In this document: positions 35,199-45,646 of the stretch, piece after piece | Position numbering within the stretch: position 1 is the first letter of the stretch | How the letters are laid out: every line of letters starts with the position of its first letter | Source: Neostapfia colusana | Taxonomy: Eukaryota; Streptophyta; Magnoliopsida; Poales; Poaceae | Length of the DNA stretch: 64,000 nt | Assembly (NCBI GenBank): GCA_030760725.1 | Contig: JASWHV010000001.1 | Coordinates: forward strand, 27,029,928 to 27,093,927 | Direction: 5' to 3' | Program-made: the position numbers and the translations under genes | Notes under the pieces: generated by a model | Database searches by the model: none | What the model saw: only the letters and a program-made list of their open reading frames with translations | What the model was told of the DNA's origin: nothing

Positions 35199-38100
35199 TG
35201 TAAAAGTCCCAAAAATATGAATGAAACGAAACTGATGTTGGAACACCATTGTGTTTCTAGTTCATGAAAAATTTGACTTACAAAAACTTTCTTACACGGG
35301 ATGGTGTACATGGGGTTCAACAACATGGGCTCAAGGATTCATTTGAATGTGTTGAACCAATGTTAAGTTAAACTCATGTGTAAATTATACATGTGAATGA
35401 GAAAGAATAAAAAGCAGATTTTAGACTCAAATGCTCACCTCAATTGCGGCCAAATTTTTGAACACACATGAAACCTCATGCATTTGAATTTGAGGAAATT
35501 CATGGTGGCAACCTTATGATTTAGGGTGGGCTAAAAAGGAGTTAATTATGATCATTTGTGAATTCGTGCTGAATTCAAATTTGAAAGGCAAATTCAATCT
35601 AAACTTGTGAGGTTCAGTTTAGGACCAAGAGTGATCAAGCATGTGCTATAAGCAAATCAAAATTTTCACTCAAATTCAAATGGGTCATCACAAAAGAGGC
35701 TTTCAAACTATTGGTCCAAATTTTATCTTTGCAGTATCCAAAGTTGAAAATTTGATTCTATAATTTAAATCCTCAGCTCCAAATTTGTGGGAATGCAAAT
35801 TTTGCAAAAATTTGGAAGTGCATGACTAAGTAATTCAAAGAGACCATCGAATGATATTTGAATTCAAATTCAAATTTTTGTTGGACGAAACTTCGTCGTA
35901 TGTCGAAGTGACATCCAAATTAAAACTCTCCAAATGGAATTTGGATCACCTGCCAAAAATTTAGATCTTTTTGGGAGGATAGGAAGAGGGAAAAAGGGGT
36001 GGACCCCACCTATCAGTGAGCCAATTAGACTTGCACTCGAAGTCTTCCCTCTCTATTCACACTCAAACCAACCGGGACTCCTCCGAGCGTCACCGAGGGC
36101 TGGGAACAGAGCCACCTCCAGCTTCTTGCATTGAGCTGGGGACCTGCTCGTGGCTTCAACACCTCACGGTGTGATCTCTTCGCTCCCAAACCGCCACACC
36201 GAGGCTCTGTCTCCCTCGCACAAGAACAGAACAAAATCGCTCACGGCCGCCACTGTCGATCGATCGGGAGCCGTCCAAACCTCGTGCATAGCGCTCTTCC
36301 GAGCTGCAAAAACGGCACTAAGTGATCTTCTTTCACTTCCTCAGTGCAAAAACGGAATGAGCTATGACTTCCCTAACCCTAGCGGAACATTTCCCGCGGC
36401 GACCGAACTTCATCATCGATCGGGCTCACGTGGACAGCCCAACCGAGTGGCTTTCACGCTCGAGCAAGGACGCCAAGAGAAGCGTTCTTAGCTCCCCGCT
36501 ACTCCTCGCCGAACCTCAGCTCAAGCCATGAACTCCCGAGCGAGAATTTGGCGATTTGCTATCGGCGTGTGCAAAGCGACCCCTGGGTAAGAATCTATCA
36601 AATTCGATCGCACTTCTTGTTTTTAGGCCACCAAATCGTGCACACGTGAACTAGATTGGCTAGCGGTCGATTTCCCTTCGCAAACCTAGTTTTAACTGAT
36701 GGTGCCCGAGCTATTTCGAGGTTTCCCGAGCTCAAACGCCACTCTCTAGGATCCATGGATGCTCTAGAGCCAAGAGACACCGAGTTTTGAAGGGTAGAGA
36801 GGTTGGCCGATGGTGCCGAAGCTTCCCCGGAGCTGCCACACGTCGCCCGACCATTTCCGAACCTCTAGCGCCCTCGCCGACCTCAAAAACAGATTTCCCG
36901 ACACCGAAAACCCCCGGGCAGCGAGTCTCAGGTCGGGAGATTGCCGGGAACGTGCGGCCAGCGAGGTCGCCGCCTCTCTCCGGCGAGGTCATTGCGCGCG
37001 CGAGAGGGAGGCAGGAGGAGGAAGAAGGGTGGGGCTGGCCCACTGGTCAGTGAGGAAAATTCAAATCCGGGATTTGCTGTGGCTCTGGATCCGGTGCGGC
37101 TACACAGCTGAGAACCCCGTAGCCCGTGTGTTCTCGCATTCTATTGGCTGCACTTTAAACCATGGACCCAGCTCGACTTTTCAATAGAAAATCAATTCCA
37201 GATTTAGCTCCAATTTAAGAAATTCTTAACTTGGTGTAGAAAACTCCAAATTGGGTTATTCAAATTGCGTTAGATTCAATTTACAAAGATCTATCCAAAT
37301 ATGAAACCCCATTTGTATTAAAGTAATAAATTCTGGATAATTCTTTTAAGATTTTCTGTAAAGGAATTATTGGGGGAGTTTGGTTTATCCAAAATTTCAC
37401 AATTTTGCCATAATATTCTTTAGGATATTATTGAACTTCTAGCAAATTTTCAGCTCATTTGGACTTGATTTGAGTAGGAATTTTCAGAGTACAAGCTGCT
37501 GTGCTAAAAAGTGTCCAGAAACATTTCAGAAAAAAGTTTCCACTTTGAAAATTTCATTCTAGGAAATCTTAGCTCCAAAAATCCTAGGAAAAATTCAGGC
37601 ATGCTCTATGATTCACACTTGAAATTTTAGTTCACTCGATATGGCATGAAAATGCAAATTACTTCAGAATTAATTCCTTTTAGCATAACTGCTTAGGAAA
37701 TTATTCTTGGGGAATTACTCAAGTAAAAGTCCTGAATTTTGGTCAAAATACTTTCTTGTGACCATGAACTCACATGCAAAGTTTCAGCTCATGTTGAGTC
37801 TTAGATCTTCCTTTCCTTGTTCTCCATTCTTATGTATATGAGAAAAAACATAGGAAATCTTGTGGGAATTAATTGGGCACAAGTTCCATTAACTTTAGCA
37901 GCAATTTGGCAAGCTAAGTCACTGTGTAGTATAGGAAGTTCTGTAAAAATGTCAAATCCATTAGAGTTAACGCTCTTTAGTTACACCCAAATCAATTCAG
38001 CCATACCATCATCCCATTAGAAACCATAGCACATGGTATAACTGAAATACTATGTGAAGATTGGATTTCTCTCTTTAAATTATTTGCACAACAGAGGAAA

Positions 38101-39429
38101 CATTTCCTTCTTAGCACTCCCACACCATCCTATATTCTAAACAAGTTTAAGTCTTAAATTATCTATGTTGCATTATGAAATTCGTGCATATACATGTCGA
38201 TAGGACTTAGGACGAAGTTCGACGGAGTGACTCCATTGAAGTGGATCAGTTGATCAATCCTCAAGGGAGAGAAGACTCTAGCTGAATTCTATACTATTAG
38301 ACCCTGCAAAACAGGCAAGCTTCGGTTTGCATTTAACTGCTATTAAGTTTTTACTTTGTATACACTATGTCGGTTAGGAATGAACTGTGCATTAAGTCTA
38401 GATGTTTGATACTCCTCTTGAATGATCAGAAAACTCTTGGAGTATTTGGGTAGATGTCTTTTCATCGTGTAGAAACTGCCATGCTTAAGTAGGACTCGGT
38501 AGAAGTCGAGTGGTTGGACTCTACTCGCATGAATAGGAACTGGGGAGCACAGTGGATTGATTCAAGAAATTGTTAGCAAGTTGAAATGAGACCGGGCATG
38601 TTGTAGGAGCAACAGGACATGGGGGCCTGGGTGCGTTAGACCTGTCCGTGTCGATTGAGGACCGATCCGTGTGTGGCCCTGCTGAACAAGTTTGAATGTA
38701 TCGAAGGCATATCGGAGATATGGTGTCCGATAAACTGATGTAACCTATACCTCCGGGCGTCGAGGCATAACGCACCGATTTATAGGTGTAGGTTGAGGGC
38801 AGCAAGGTGGAAATCCACTAACGGGCATACAGAAATGCTCCGTGTAGAGAACCTCCTACTCGTTTGGGTGCGACCGGTTCGACGTTTGGGCTTTTTGGTG
38901 AAAGGTTATCCCGTACGACATCGATGGAGCGTGCTGTGTGCTGCTCCGAGTATGCGCGAGTTCATATGCAATTTACTATCCTATGTTATGTCTTTACCAT
39001 CATGTAAAGTTTTATGATTAGATTCGACGGTTAAGTCTTGTTGAGCTTTATGCTCACAGATACTATACTAGTTGTTTTGCAGGTAATTACACTACGCTTA
39101 TGAGTATGGTTGTCCGATGAGACTCGGAACTCACCAAGTGGTAAACTCATGGAAACCCCTGCCGCTGCAATTGTCATCATGTTGCTAGTGAGAAGAGTCC
39201 GCGGGCTGGACGTCTTCTCTATTGCTTAGCTTAGATATGAGACGTGAGTTGTATTAGTCTTCCGTTGTAGTTTATTTTTAGAAGTATTTGTAAAATTAAC
39301 ACTTGTAAGCTTCCACATGAGTTATATAATATGATGCTTTATTATGTGTGTTGTTGGGTGCCGCATCGCACGGCAACACCCAATGCGATTCCCGGGCGAG
39401 TGTGCGGCCCCGAGATGGGGCGGCCGACA
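35199..39429 (+). repeat. Gypsy3 5' LTR (4231 bp)
   Basis: Begins TGTAAAAGTCCC directly after the TSD and ends GGCCGACA. The inner and 3' parts match Gypsy2 and, more distantly and in reverse, the Gypsy1 LTR. The first several hundred bases share little beyond the opening TGTAAA with the Gypsy1 LTR, so the U3 start is of a different subfamily. It lacks about 360 bp (near 38950) that Gypsy2 and its own 3' LTR keep. Confidence 0.9.
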
Positions 39430-39432
39430 GAG

Positions 39433-39444
39433 TGGTATGAGAGC
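39433..39444 (+). other. Gypsy3 primer-binding site, variant
   Basis: TGGTATGAGAGC, three bases past the LTR; it has the same single C-to-G difference from the canonical Met-tRNA site as Gypsy2. Confidence 0.85.
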
Positions 39445-40860
39445 TGCATTGGGAATAGTGCACAGAATAAGGATCGTATTATGATAAAAACTTAGGATAC
39501 GGTTAGAAAACGGTACTAGGCCCACATAAGGACTACGATATTAGCATATTATGAAGGTGGCAACCTAACTTACTTGATTATGTCCCAAAATCATGCATCT
39601 CGGGACTTTCTATGTCTTGGGGGTGCATGTATGCACTGTCCACCAGTGCGCACAAGATGAAGGGTGGAGCCCCACGGGTGGCAGGTAACCCGACCAATTC
39701 ATATGTTCTCTACGACTCTTCATGTCGTTTGGAGTATGTGAACAACGCGTTTCCCCGGCGTGCTACGGGAAAGTGGGTGGAGACCTCGTCACGTGGTTGG
39801 TAACGTGAACACGTAGCTCAAGGCGTGTTTGGCTTGAGAACACCCGTGCGACTGACGATGGACGGGTGTAGGAAACTGTTATGGAGCCAGATCCAGCTGT
39901 GCGACTGAGTTCGATGATTGCGTGGTTTATGCAGGTAACACTAAGCACGAAACCGGTATTATGAGTAGAACACGTCTGTGAGTGACCGTCCTTTGTGCCA
40001 CCTAAGGATACGTATATGCCGGTGTAATCCGGGTAGGATTTTCTTTTGTGAGGCTACATAGTACCGACATGAATCTTACGGTGCATTGACACCGTACTAC
40101 ACTAGATAACTTCTTTCCTATAAATAAATAATTCATGAACTATCTTTTAAACTAAAAATGGGTCTGAAATAGTTACTGAGCTCTTCATTTGAAATAAGAT
40201 TAAAATAAGAGCAGTGCTAGGCTTCGAAAAGTCCAAAACAGAGTGCTCTGTTTCTGGCAGGAATTATTGCTGGAATTTGACAGAGCGTAACTCTGAGTAG
40301 AGTTACCCAATGGAGGTGTAGGATACAGTTATTGAAAAAAATTTAAGTGCTCTACAACTTTTCTGTAGACCTCCAGAGCTAAATCCCAAGCCAAACTGGT
40401 TGAATGTTCAATTTAATGCACACTGTCCAGAAATAGGACAGATGCAAACTTCTCTGGATATTTCTGTTTATCATCCATAATTCTCTGTAGAAAAATCTAT
40501 AAGGGTCATATGATACACCGTTCGGAAGGTGATCATAGGTGTAACAATTTTGTAGTTCAAAGTTTGTTCAGAATTATATTTTTTTTAGATGTACAACTGT
40601 GATAAAAAAGAGCCACATTCAGAGGAGATGCTGGCAAATTTTATCCAGAAATTCTGTCAATTTGAGCAATCATAACTTTTGATCAAGAAACGATCTGGAG
40701 GCATATAAATGCTCGTTGGAAATATGTTGAAGCTGACTTTAACTTTAGTATGCAACTTGAGTTATGAAAATGCTGCTAAACAGATAAAAAATCTGGGTTA
40801 AGGACAGAAAGGTCTGTTCTGAACAGAAAAAAAGGACTGGTTAGGCCTACCACACGGAAG
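39445..40860 (+). other. Gypsy3 untranslated leader
   Basis: No credible ORF. It is collinear with Gypsy2 19895-21265, except for about 65 bp here (about 39825-39885) that is absent in Gypsy2 between short GTGTT repeats. It runs straight into the protease-RT linker with no gag. Confidence 0.75.
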
Positions 40861-41587
40861 TGATTAAACTCGAAGATATTCCGGTGGTACGTGAACACCG
40901 ATGTGTTTTCTCTATGATTTACCGAGCAGACCGCCCGAACGGGACGTCGAGTTCAAGATTGAACTAGCGCCGGGAACAACACCGATTTCACGGAGGCCGT
41001 ACAAGATGGCAACCAATAAACTAGCGGAGTTGAAGGAGCAACTAAGTGAACACATGAGCAAATGTTTTACACGACCAAGCTCATCACCTTGGGTTGCCCT
41101 GCCCTGTTCGTTAAGAAGAACGATGAGACACTAAGATTAGGTGTTGATTATCGTTCGCTCAATGCCGTCACTATAAAGAACAATTACCCTCTGCCCCGCA
41201 TCGATATTATATTCGATCCACTAGTCGGTGCAAGGGTATTCTCGAACATGGTTGGAGCTCAAAAAATATTATGGAATCGAGATCCACTACCATCCGGGAA
41301 AAGCGAACGTGGTTGCCGATGCACTTAGCCGAAAAGCCCACGTTCACAACTTGGCGATTGCTGAGTTGGAAGAAGAAGAAGAAGAAGAACCGAGTCTCCG
41401 TGTCATTCCGTATGGAGCACTTTATAATATTGCTCTCATTCCAACAATCTGAGAGGAGATTGTTGAGGCTCAAAGGAGAAACAAGGGTATGTCTCACATA
41501 CGGAGAAGAATAGACAACAGAGAGATGAAGTGTTTCCAGTACGCTATGGTCTAAAGACCGTATAGTTGTACCACGTAATATGAAGCT
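40861..41587 (+). pseudogene. Gypsy3 pol, left part: RT start fused to RNase H end
   Basis: Opens with the protease-RT linker and the start of a chromovirus-type RT (R-D-V-E-F-K-I-E-L, I-S-R-R-P-Y-K-M, then after a frameshift V-D-Y-R-S-L-N, about 40945-41230). Near 41240 it jumps to the C-terminal end of RNase H (I-H-Y-H-P-G-K-A-N-V-V-A-D-A-L-S-R, about 41275-41335). The catalytic centre of RT and the core of RNase H are therefore deleted. A Glu-codon repeat (41370-41390) follows, then the linker into integrase, which stops at the SIRE4 TSD AAGCT (41583-41587). Confidence 0.88.
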
Positions 41588-41885
41588 TGTAAGTGCATCT
41601 AGGTATCCCCGTGGGTTTTGGATGATTGATGAAGACAAATTAAGAGACTAATGAGCTAAGATGATCATAAGCACAGGACATTTCCAAGGCGGACACCTAA
41701 ACTCTCAAAAAGGGAAAAAGATGAAGAACGGCGTTGAAGACTTGAAGAGTAGAAATTAGGGTTTCACTTGAGTCTTTAGTAGGCTAGCCGTGTGTGTCAA
41801 GTGCATTGAGATCATAGAAGAGAGCTCAAAGCGTTAGTAGTGTCAAATCCTTAGTGAAGAGAGGTAGAGAGGTAAAGTTGGGCAG

Positions 41886-42510
41886 GCCGGACTTGTCCGG
41901 GCGAGAGGCTGGACTAGTCCGAAAGCCCCATGGCTTAGTCCATTTTGGGGCGGACTAACAGTTCCTGACTGAGATCTGACTTGTCCATTCTGGGATGGAC
42001 TAGTTTGTTTCTCTCTTGGTGAGAGTGTTTTTGGGACTAAGTCCTAGTAGACCGGACTTGTTCGCCTCAGTGGCCGGACTAGTCCGGGCTAACCAGACTT
42101 GTCCGTTTTCACACGGACTAAGAGTTCCTGATTGAGATCGGACTCGTCCTTCCTGGGATGGACTAGTTCATTTTTCTCTTGGTGAGAGTGTTTTTGGGAC
42201 TAAGTCCTGGTAGACCGGACTTGTCCGCCTCAGTGGCTGGACTAGTCCGGGCTAGCTAGACTTGTCCGTTTTCACACGGACAAAGAGTTCCTGTGTGAGT
42301 TCGGGCTAGTCCGTTCTAAGGCGGATTAGTTCGTATGGTTGTGAGATGAGAGCTCCCACGGCTAAGTCTTGGTGGACCAGACTTGTCCGCCTTAGTGGTC
42401 GGACTAGTCCGGGTCCTCCAAACTTGTCCGTTCTCACCCGGACAAATAGTTCCTGTGTGAGATCGGACTAGTCCAGTGTGTGGCGGACTAGTCCGGACTT
42501 TTGGTAGGTG
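41886..42510 (+). repeat. 162-163 bp tandem array with CCGGACTAGTCCGG palindromes, 5' LTR
   Basis: About four copies. The recurring string GCCT-AGTGG leading into GGACTAGTCCGGG occurs at 42064, 42227 and 42389, a spacing of 163 and 162. Each unit has a perfect or near-perfect palindrome centred on ACTAGT plus variants centred on ACTTGT. The array ends about 25-45 bp upstream of the TATA box, which is where U3 enhancers sit. Confidence 0.85.
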
Positions 42511-42532
42511 GCAACGGTTGGCTTCGGGACTT

Positions 42533-42542
42533 CTATAAAAGG
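42533..42542 (+). promoter_or_regulatory. TATA box of SIRE4 5' LTR
   Basis: CTATAAAAGG, followed some 30 bp downstream by CT/CA-rich sequence suited to transcription start. The 3' LTR has CTATAAAAAG at the same place (56651-56660). Confidence 0.75.
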
Positions 42543-43346
42543 AGATGCCCCGACTTCATTTACATCCCCCTAGAACCCTAGCGCCGCCACAGCCTCCCAA
42601 GAGCCTCTCCAAGCCTTCTCCATTGCCTACTCACCCCCTTGAATCAAATCCTAAGTGAATTTGAGTGTGTGAGAAGAGGAGAAAGAAGAACTTCGCGTTT
42701 AGGCTCTTGGAGTGATCTCGTGCACTTGGTATGATATGTGGCTTGTGAGATCTGTGAAGTTTGTGGAAGTGATCAAGTGGGAGCCTCGGATTGTGAGCAG
42801 CCCCAAAACTTTGTAAGTTCACCCTTGAGATAGTGAAGAACCAGGTTGGACTTAGTGGCGACTTGGTGAGGAAAGGGTTGTTAGACCCGGTCCTTTGTGG
42901 ACTCCTCAATGGGGATGTAGGTTCCTGAGTGGAATCGAAACTCGGGAAAAAATCCTCAGTGTATCTCTTTCATGTACATTGCTTTGAAGATGAAGATTGT
43001 TTAGTGTTTGTTTTAATTATTTCGCTATACATCGTCACAATCTTGCAATTCATTTCAATATTCTGTCACACTTGTCATATAGAAGTTCTAGTTGTTTCAT
43101 CCACATTTTGTTAAACTAAAATTTGGAGAAAAACCCTTAAAAATCAAGTTTTAGATCTTTCCAACAGTTTGACCAGACTAGTCCGCCTCCAAGGCAGACT
43201 AATCCAGCCCCCTTTAGGCTCTTTCAACAAGCAAACGGACTAGTCCGCCCCTGAGCCAGACTAGTCTGGCCATTGTGTTCTAATCTCATTTAATTAAGTC
43301 ATTTCAGATATTTTAGCCTATTCACCCCCCTCTAGGCAATTTCAAT

Positions 43347-43358
43347 TGGTATCAGAGC
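43347..43358 (+). other. SIRE4 primer-binding site (tRNA-Met)
   Basis: TGGTATCAGAGC, two bases after the LTR end at 43344; a perfect match to the Met-initiator tRNA 3' end. Confidence 0.92.
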
Positions 43359-43396
43359 AGGTCTCTCCATCAAGAGTCTAACCACTCAGAGAGAAG

Positions 43397-45646
43397 ATGG
43401 CTGGAGTTGAGGAATACGAGATTCCGCCGACGTCACAAGGCGAAAAAACGTATGACAAGAAAATGGACACTGATGCGCTGAAAGATCACTCAAGTTATGA
43501 TGAAGAAGTTTGGCAGCTCAAGGCACGACTTCGTGAGAAGTTAGATCACTCTAGCAAAGAGAAGAAGAAGCCGAAGGATCAAGAAAGGAGTAGTCAACCG
43601 GACTACTCCTAATATCCTTTCAACTATGAACGATTAACTTCTAACAATCATTACTTATCTATTCCTCTTGGCAAACCTCCTCAATTCGATGGAAAAGATT
43701 ACTCAATGTGGAAGCATAATATGAAGATGCATCTAATATCCTTAAACTCTAGCTTGTGGCAAATTGTCTTAACAGGTGTCCATCTTCCAAGAAATGAAGA
43801 AGACGTCACCCCGGAGCAAGCCATCCTACTTCATCGCAATGCTCAAGCAGTAGGGGTCATCACCTCATCCTTGACTTGAGAAGACTTCAACCGAGTCGAT
43901 GGATTGGAGGTGGCCAAAGACATATGGGACACACTCAATACGGCGCATGAAGGGAACCGAGTCATTAGGGAGGCCAAGATCGAGATGGTTGAAGGAGAGC
44001 TTGGGAGGTTCACCATCATGGACGATGAGTCCCCTCAAGACATGTACAACCGTCTCAAGGTGCTCGTCAACAAGATCCAATCTTATGGATGCACCCGGTG
44101 GATGGATCATGAGGTGGTGAAGAGGATGCTTGGACATTCATGCCTCGAAACATTGCTCTTTGCTCCTTAATCCGTGAGAGCCCGGGATATGCTCAAATGA
44201 CCCCAGAGGAAGTGCTTGGAAGAATCATCAACAATGAGATGATGGAGAAGGAAGCCATGTTCTACAGCCACCTCCAAAGACTTGCCTCCTCAAAGAAGAA
44301 AGATGTTGCTTTCAAAGCAACATCCTCATCACAAGACTTCAAAGCAAGTGATGATAAGGGCCTCGACACTGATGAAGAAGAGGCATTCTTCATCAACAAG
44401 TTCAAGAGGATGATGAGAAGAAGGAAAGGGGCAACCATTATGAGAATAAGAACATGGAAAGGTCCAAGCACAAGACGAAAAGAGCATGCTACAACTGTGG
44501 TGAATATGGACACTTCATTGTGGATTGTCCATATGAAGAGAGTAAGAAGAAGAAAGATGGCAAGTCTCAAGAGAAGAAATTCTTCAAGAAGAAGAAGCCA
44601 TCAGGACACGCTCACCTTGGGAAGGAATGGGACTCAAATGAAGACTCATCCTCCGAGGATGAAGAAAAAGTGGCAACACTTGCCATTGGAAGGAGAAAGC
44701 TCTTCCCAAACATTGAAGACTCCAAGTCTACATGTCTCATGGCTAAGGAGGGAAGAAGAAAGGTTAAATCTAAACCATCCTCCTCTACTTCTTCACTTGA
44801 TAGCTTTGATAGTAGCAGTGAAAATGAATCCATGCTTAAGGATCTAAGTAGCAGCACCTTGAAAAAGATGAGATTGTTGTCGGAAGAAATCTTTGAGAAG
44901 GATGAACTCATCAACCGTTAAGAAGCCATGCTCATCCTTGAAAAGGAGAGATGTCATGAGCTTGAAGAGCTCCTTGAGGTTGAAAAGGAAAGAAGCAAGG
45001 CACTTGAGCGTGAACTCGCTTTGAGCAAGGAAAATTGCTCAAATTTTGAAGACACAACTGTCGTGCTCAAGGATGAAATTGTTAACTTGACAAAAGTCAA
45101 CAAGATCCTTGAAAGACAAGTTGAGTCTCTCAAGATCAATGCACCTTCTTCCTCTATGATTTCACCCTCAAAGAAATCTCCCGAAGCAACTAAAACTTGC
45201 AAGTGCTCAAACTTAATCCTAAAACTCAAAGATGAACTCAAGTTGGCACAAAACAAGCAGTCACCCAAATGTGGTATCTTTGATAAGGAAAAAGTGGCAT
45301 ATGCACGAAGTGCATATACCAATGTAAGACCTCCATATGTCAAAGATGGTCTTGGCTATTCTCGGGAGTGGAGGCAACATGCTAAAACTCCCAAGAAGGG
45401 AAAAGACTTGATTGTATTTGTCAAGGAAGGTTCATCCAACAAAGAAAATGTAAAGAATATTGCAAACTCAGCTAACATGCCTAAAAATAAACCTCATCCT
45501 TTGTTCCATGATTTTGATGCCTCATATGTTTTATTAAGAAACAAATTTGGAAACATCTATGCTAGGTATGTTGGGCCACTCCACAAGAGTCCAAAACCTT
45601 GTGTGTGGGTGCCCAAGTGCCTCTTGACTAACATGAAAGGACCCAA
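43397..45646 (+). pseudogene. SIRE4 gag
   Basis: Starts at the ATG at 43397, 52 nt past the LTR. Capsid region: Y-S-M-W-K-H-N-M-K-M-H-L and D-I-W-D-T-L. The CCHC knuckle C-Y-N-C-G-E-Y-G-H-F-I-V-D-C is at about 44489-44530, then a Lys-rich stretch and a long coiled coil (44930-45160), closing with C-V-W-V-P-K. Lesions: TAA 43610-43612, a TGA near 43878, a frameshift near 44130, another near 44440, and TAA 44919-44921. The last codons before the pol linker are cut by the solo LTR at 45647. Layout and length match SIRE3 gag. Confidence 0.9.

Larger units (their letters stand above)
41588..43344 (+). repeat. SIRE4 5' LTR (1757 bp)
   Basis: Starts TGTAAGTGCATCTAGG and ends GGCAATTTCA before the primer site. 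It carries the tandem palindrome array, a TATA box at 42533, then a GC-richer leader. It is homologous throughout to 55690-57424. Confidence 0.95.

Noticed and set aside
41370..41395. GAAGAAGAA run read as a poly-Glu tract
   Set aside because: Trinucleotide expansion in a decayed pol linker; not a separate gene.
41886..42510. CRISPR-like array suggested by regular palindromic repeats
   Set aside because: Plant LTR context, units of 162-163 bp without unique spacers; this is a tandem repeat in U3.
43347..43358. tRNA gene suspected at the TGGTATCAGAGC strings
   Set aside because: Only 12-13 bp primer-binding sites beside LTR ends; no cloverleaf. No tRNA or rRNA gene seen anywhere.
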